A stretch of 64,000 nt of DNA from Nonomuraea candida. Lineage in GTDB: Bacteria; Actinomycetota; Actinomycetes; Streptosporangiales; Streptosporangiaceae. The DNA lies in NCBI RefSeq assembly GCF_000725485.1, contig NZ_JOAG01000009.1:186001-250000 (forward strand), read 5' to 3'. Numbering within the stretch: the first letter of the stretch is position 1; each line of letters opens with the position of its first letter. The translations under genes and the position numbers were made by a program. Under the pieces are notes generated by a model. It made no database searches. It was not told where the DNA came from and saw nothing but the letters and a program-made list of their open reading frames with translations. Positions 61,841-64,000 of this stretch are shown piece by piece.

Positions 61841-61959
61841 CCGCCGACCACCCGTACAACGCCCCGTCCGTCACCGAGCTGGGCGACTTCGCCGCAGAGA
61901 CCGGCATGGACGTCGGCGACCAGTTCGAGCCCTCGTGGCCGATGACCGGACGGCCGTGA
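61837..61959 (+). CDS. lasso peptide precursor 1 (TTG start)
   Basis: 40 codons. The TTG at 61837 aligns exactly with the ATG of the next two copies behind the same gaggagaggaggtg, and overlaps the B2 stop. The leader has the actinobacterial lasso signature Y7-x-x-P10....L15-G16 (YNAPSVTELGDFAAET). The conserved part after it reads GMDVGDQFEPSWPMTGRP. Glu31 (E9 counted from the Gly) is conserved in all three copies and is the likely ring-closing acid. No Cys, so a class II lasso fold is expected. Confidence 0.85.
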   Translation: MTADHPYNAPSVTELGDFAAETGMDVGDQFEPSWPMTGRP

Positions 61960-62005
61960 ATCCGGCCGTTCTCACCGCACCGGCAATGAGGAGAGGAGGT
62001 GCAAG

Positions 62006-62128
62006 ATGCGCGACCACATCGCGTACGAGTCCCCGGCCATCACCGAGCTGGGCGACTTCGCCGCAGAGACCGGCGTGGGGCTCGGCGACGAGTACGAGCC
62101 CTCGTGGCCGATCGCCGACCGGCCGTGA
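62006..62128 (+). CDS. lasso peptide precursor 2
   Basis: 40 codons from an ATG at 62006 behind gaggagaggaggtg. Leader YESPAITELGDFAAET is followed by GVGLGDEYEPSWPIADRP. It differs from precursor 1 at several core positions but keeps G1, G5, D6, E9, P10, S11, W12, P13 and the terminal R-P. A ring from residue 1 to E9 is likely. The DNA around it is a near-copy of the units on both sides (spacing 169 and 170 bases), so the three genes came from tandem duplication. Confidence 0.92.
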   Translation: MRDHIAYESPAITELGDFAAETGVGLGDEYEPSWPIADRP

Positions 62129-62175
62129 ATCCGGCCGTTCGACACCGCACCAGCTATGAGGAGAGGAGGTGCAAG

Positions 62176-62307
62176 ATGCGCGACCACATCGTGTACGAGT
62201 CCCCGGCCATCACCGAGCTGGGTGGCTTCGGCACGGAGACCGGCGAGTTCGTCGGCCCGTGCGAGGAGACCTGGCTGCCGTTCAACGACTACTCCTGCCC
62301 CGCGTGA
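62176..62307 (+). CDS. lasso peptide precursor 3 (two-Cys core)
   Basis: 43 codons from an ATG at 62176. The leader is almost identical to that of precursor 2 (YESPAITELGGFGTET). The core differs strongly: it starts GEFVGPCEETW and ends LPFNDYSCPA, 21 residues counted from the Gly. E8 and E9 can close the ring, C7 would be in the ring and C19 in the tail, permitting a ring-tail disulfide as in class III lasso peptides (BI-32169). Aromatic residues before C19 could plug the ring. Confidence 0.9.
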   Translation: MRDHIVYESPAITELGGFGTETGEFVGPCEETWLPFNDYSCPA

Positions 62308-62330
62308 AGGGCGGGTGAGCAGTAGGTGAA

Positions 62331-62376
62331 CGGGCTTGTCGTGGGGGCGGCCCGCGTCGGCCCCACGACAAGCCCG
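62331..62376 (+). terminator. strong hairpin between precursors and exporter
   Basis: A perfect 16-base stem cgggcttgtcgtgggg / ccccacgacaagcccg with a 14-base loop, 23 bases after the third precursor's stop and 38 before the ATPase gene. It probably stops most transcripts after the precursors, giving more precursor than exporter, or protects the upstream mRNA 3' end. Confidence 0.8.
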
Positions 62377-62413
62377 GCACCGCCGACGACCCACGGAAGG
62401 CTTCGCAGGTGAG

Positions 62414-63532
62414 ATGTCGCGGATAGGGAGAGGCCGCCGGTCATCCGGCGAGGCGTCCGGCGAGGCGTCCGGCGAGGCGCCTTGTGAGACGTCCGAGGAG
62501 GTGTCTCGTGAGGCGCCTTCCGGCGTGTCCGAGGAGGTGTCCCGTGGGGCGACTTCCGGCGCGTCCGGTGAGGCGTCTCTTGGCGCGGCCCGAGAGACGG
62601 CCGGCGGCGGGGAGCCGGGTGCGGCGGGCGGGCCGGTCGTCGAGACCCGCGGGCTGTGCATGCGCTACGGCGGCGCCGAGGTGCTGCGGGGCGTGGACCT
62701 GAGCATCCGCCGCGGCGAAGTGGTGGCCCTGCTCGGGCCGAACGGCGCCGGCAAGACCACCACCATCGAGATCCTCGAAGGGCTCAGGAAACGCTCCGCC
62801 GGCCACGTACGCGTGCTGGGGGCCGACCCCGAGCACGGCGACGAGGCGTGGCGCGCGCGGCTGGGCATCGTGCTGCAGTCCTGGCGCGACCACCGCCGAT
62901 GGCGGGTCCGCGAACTGCTCGCCTACCTCGCACGCCACTACACCCCCTACACCGGCCCCGGCCGGCCCGGCCCCCACGACCCCGACGAGCTGATCGCCCG
63001 CGTCGGGCTGACCGGACAGGCGAACACCGCGCTCGCCAAGCTCTCCGGCGGGCAGCGACGCCGGCTCGACGTGGCCATCGGCCTCGTGGGCCGGCCGGAG
63101 CTGCTCTTCCTCGACGAGCCGACCGTCGGCTTCGACCCGCAGGCCCGCAGGGAGTTCCACGACCTGGTGTGCGGGCTGCGCGACCAGGAGGACACCACGA
63201 TCGTGCTGACCACCCACGACCTGGACGAGGCGGAGAAGCTCGCCCACCGCATCCTCATCCTGCTGGGCGGGCGGATCGCGATCGAGGGCACCGCCGCCGA
63301 GCTGGCGGCGCGGGTGGCGGGCCGTTCGGAGGTCCGGTTCACCTGTGACGGGCGGTCGCACGCGCACACGGTCGAGGACGCCACCGGCTACGTCCGGGAG
63401 CTGTTCGCCCGGCACGGCGAGGCCGTCAGCGACCTGGAGGTGCGCCGGGCGCGGCTGGAGGACGTCTACCTGACCATGGTGCGCGAGTTCGAGTCCGGGC
63501 GGCGTACCTCGTGGACGGACGTGAGCCCGTGA
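62414..63532 (+). CDS. ABC exporter ATP-binding protein with repeat-rich N-terminus
   Basis: 372 residues from an ATG at 62414. Residues about 10-70 are a low-complexity Ser/Gly/Glu/Ala extension (SGEASGEA-like units from a 12-base repeat tccggcgaggcg), unusual for this family. Then comes a normal ABC-2 type ATPase: Walker A GPNGAGKTT, Q-loop LQSWRDH, signature LSGGQRRRLD, Walker B LLFLDEPTVGFDP, H-loop TTHDLDEA, and a C-terminal domain. Together with the permease it probably exports the mature lasso peptides and gives immunity. The true start could be nearer residue 75. Confidence 0.88.
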   Translation: MSRIGRGRRSSGEASGEASGEAPCETSEEVSREAPSGVSEEVSRGATSGASGEASLGAARETAGGGEPGAAGGPVVETRGLCMRYGGAEVLRGVDLSIRRGEVVALLGPNGAGKTTTIEILEGLRKRSAGHVRVLGADPEHGDEAWRARLGIVLQSWRDHRRWRVRELLAYLARHYTPYTGPGRPGPHDPDELIARVGLTGQANTALAKLSGGQRRRLDVAIGLVGRPELLFLDEPTVGFDPQARREFHDLVCGLRDQEDTTIVLTTHDLDEAEKLAHRILILLGGRIAIEGTAAELAARVAGRSEVRFTCDGRSHAHTVEDATGYVRELFARHGEAVSDLEVRRARLEDVYLTMVREFESGRRTSWTDVSP

Positions 63533-63624
63533 ACGCCCACATCGGACGGCGTGGCGCGCGGGCGGATGTGATCGTGAACGCCCGCTTCGAGCGGTGCGGC
63601 CCGTGGACGGAGGCGAGCCGGTGA
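63529..63624 (+). other. mini-frame from a partial duplication before the permease
   Basis: A GTG overlapping the ATPase stop opens only 31 codons. The stretch around it (cgtggacggacgtgagcccg, then gtgaacgccc) is repeated 92 bases later (cgtggacggaggcgagccg, gtgaacgccc) at the permease start. The permease start seems to have been duplicated, leaving a short decoy frame between the two exporter genes. Confidence 0.55.
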
Positions 63625-64000
63625 ACGCCCGGATGGTCGCGGTGCGCGCGGGTCTGGCGCGCGGCCGGATCGAGTTCCGGCACAACGCCGGGCAGGTCTT
63701 CGGCTACGTGTTGTTCCCGGTCATCGCGCTGGCCCTGCTGCACTTCCTGAGCGGCACCACGGTCGCGGGCTCCGGCCTGTCGCTCGGCACCTGGGCGATC
63801 CCCGGCGTCCTGGCGATGAACATCGTCTTCACCGGACTCATGGGCCTGGCCATGACGCTGATCATGGAGCGCGACGACGGCACCCTGCTGCGCGCCAAGG
63901 CGACGCCGAACGGGGTGCTGGGCTACCTCGTCGGCAAGGTGGCCGGGCAGGCCGCGATGAGCGTGGCCACGCTGCTGATCGTGCTCGTACCGGCGGGGTT
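63621..64000 (+). CDS. ABC-2 type exporter permease (cut by window end)
   Basis: Open frame from a GTG at 63621 to the window edge (126 codons seen). It begins VNARMVAVRAGLARGRIEFR and then has hydrophobic segments (VFGYVLFPVIALALLHFL, WAIPGVLAMNIVFTGLMG, LAMTLIMERDDGTLLRAKAT). That is the usual start of ABC-2 permeases partnering the ATPase upstream. Completes the lasso exporter. Confidence 0.87.
   Translation, partial: MNARMVAVRAGLARGRIEFRHNAGQVFGYVLFPVIALALLHFLSGTTVAGSGLSLGTWAIPGVLAMNIVFTGLMGLAMTLIMERDDGTLLRAKATPNGVLGYLVGKVAGQAAMSVATLLIVLVPAG

Overview
The window is very GC-rich DNA (about 72-74 % by eye) with dense genes, many GTG/TTG starts, purine-rich ribosome binding sites, ATGA/GTGA stop-start overlaps and many secreted proteins. 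This points to the chromosome of a filamentous actinomycete. A Streptosporangiales-type genus such as Nonomuraea would fit, but that assignment is inference. No rRNA, tRNA or CRISPR array was seen.

Layout. 1-3433: a tubulin-like GTPase gene (cut by the left edge) behind a membrane von Willebrand A protein. 3434-7085 and 11423-16525: two accessory, decayed tracts. They hold remnants of a Tn3-family transposase, a tyrosine recombinase, a serine resolvase and an IS4-type transposase, frameshifted or start-less genes, small secreted proteins and an odd arginase-family protein. Between them (7049-11422) is an intact redox/efflux operon (14-TM MFS pump, DsbA/FrnE-like protein, FMN reductase, SDR) with a divergent TetR regulator. 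16526-20428: a family-2 glycosyltransferase fused in frame to IS remains, a secreted ammonia-lyase-like protein without the MIO triad, and a DUF418 membrane protein. 20510-28811: regulators, an ArsC-like protein, a HAD protein, a second 14-TM pump with TetR, a GH51 arabinofuranosidase with a visible promoter/operator, and a MarR-P450 operon. 29048-37461: a frameshifted O-methyltransferase, a repeat-bearing lipoprotein, an SGNH hydrolase, a Tat-exported rhamnogalacturonan-lyase-like protein and a RibD-type reductase.

38351-45701: a signalling group (membrane Ser/Thr kinase, zinc-ribbon membrane protein, GAF-PP2C phosphatase, orphan solute-binding lipoprotein), then an MFS-NmrA pair with a divergent LysR. 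45801-48913: molybdate regulator and modABC. 49024-50175: an orphan SagB/ThcOx-type oxidoreductase with heptad repeats. 50181-57078: an alpha-L-rhamnosidase and ABC sugar importer operon with a divergent LacI regulator and a palindromic operator.

The strongest specialised-metabolite locus is at the right end (59111 to the window edge): a lasso peptide cluster in the order cyclase, RRE protein, leader peptidase, three tandem precursor genes, strong hairpin, ABC exporter. The first precursor is hidden behind a TTG start. The third has one Cys predicted in the ring and one in the tail, the arrangement of a class III lasso peptide. All three leaders put the conserved Thr directly before the only conserved candidate first residue, Gly, instead of one residue earlier as usual.
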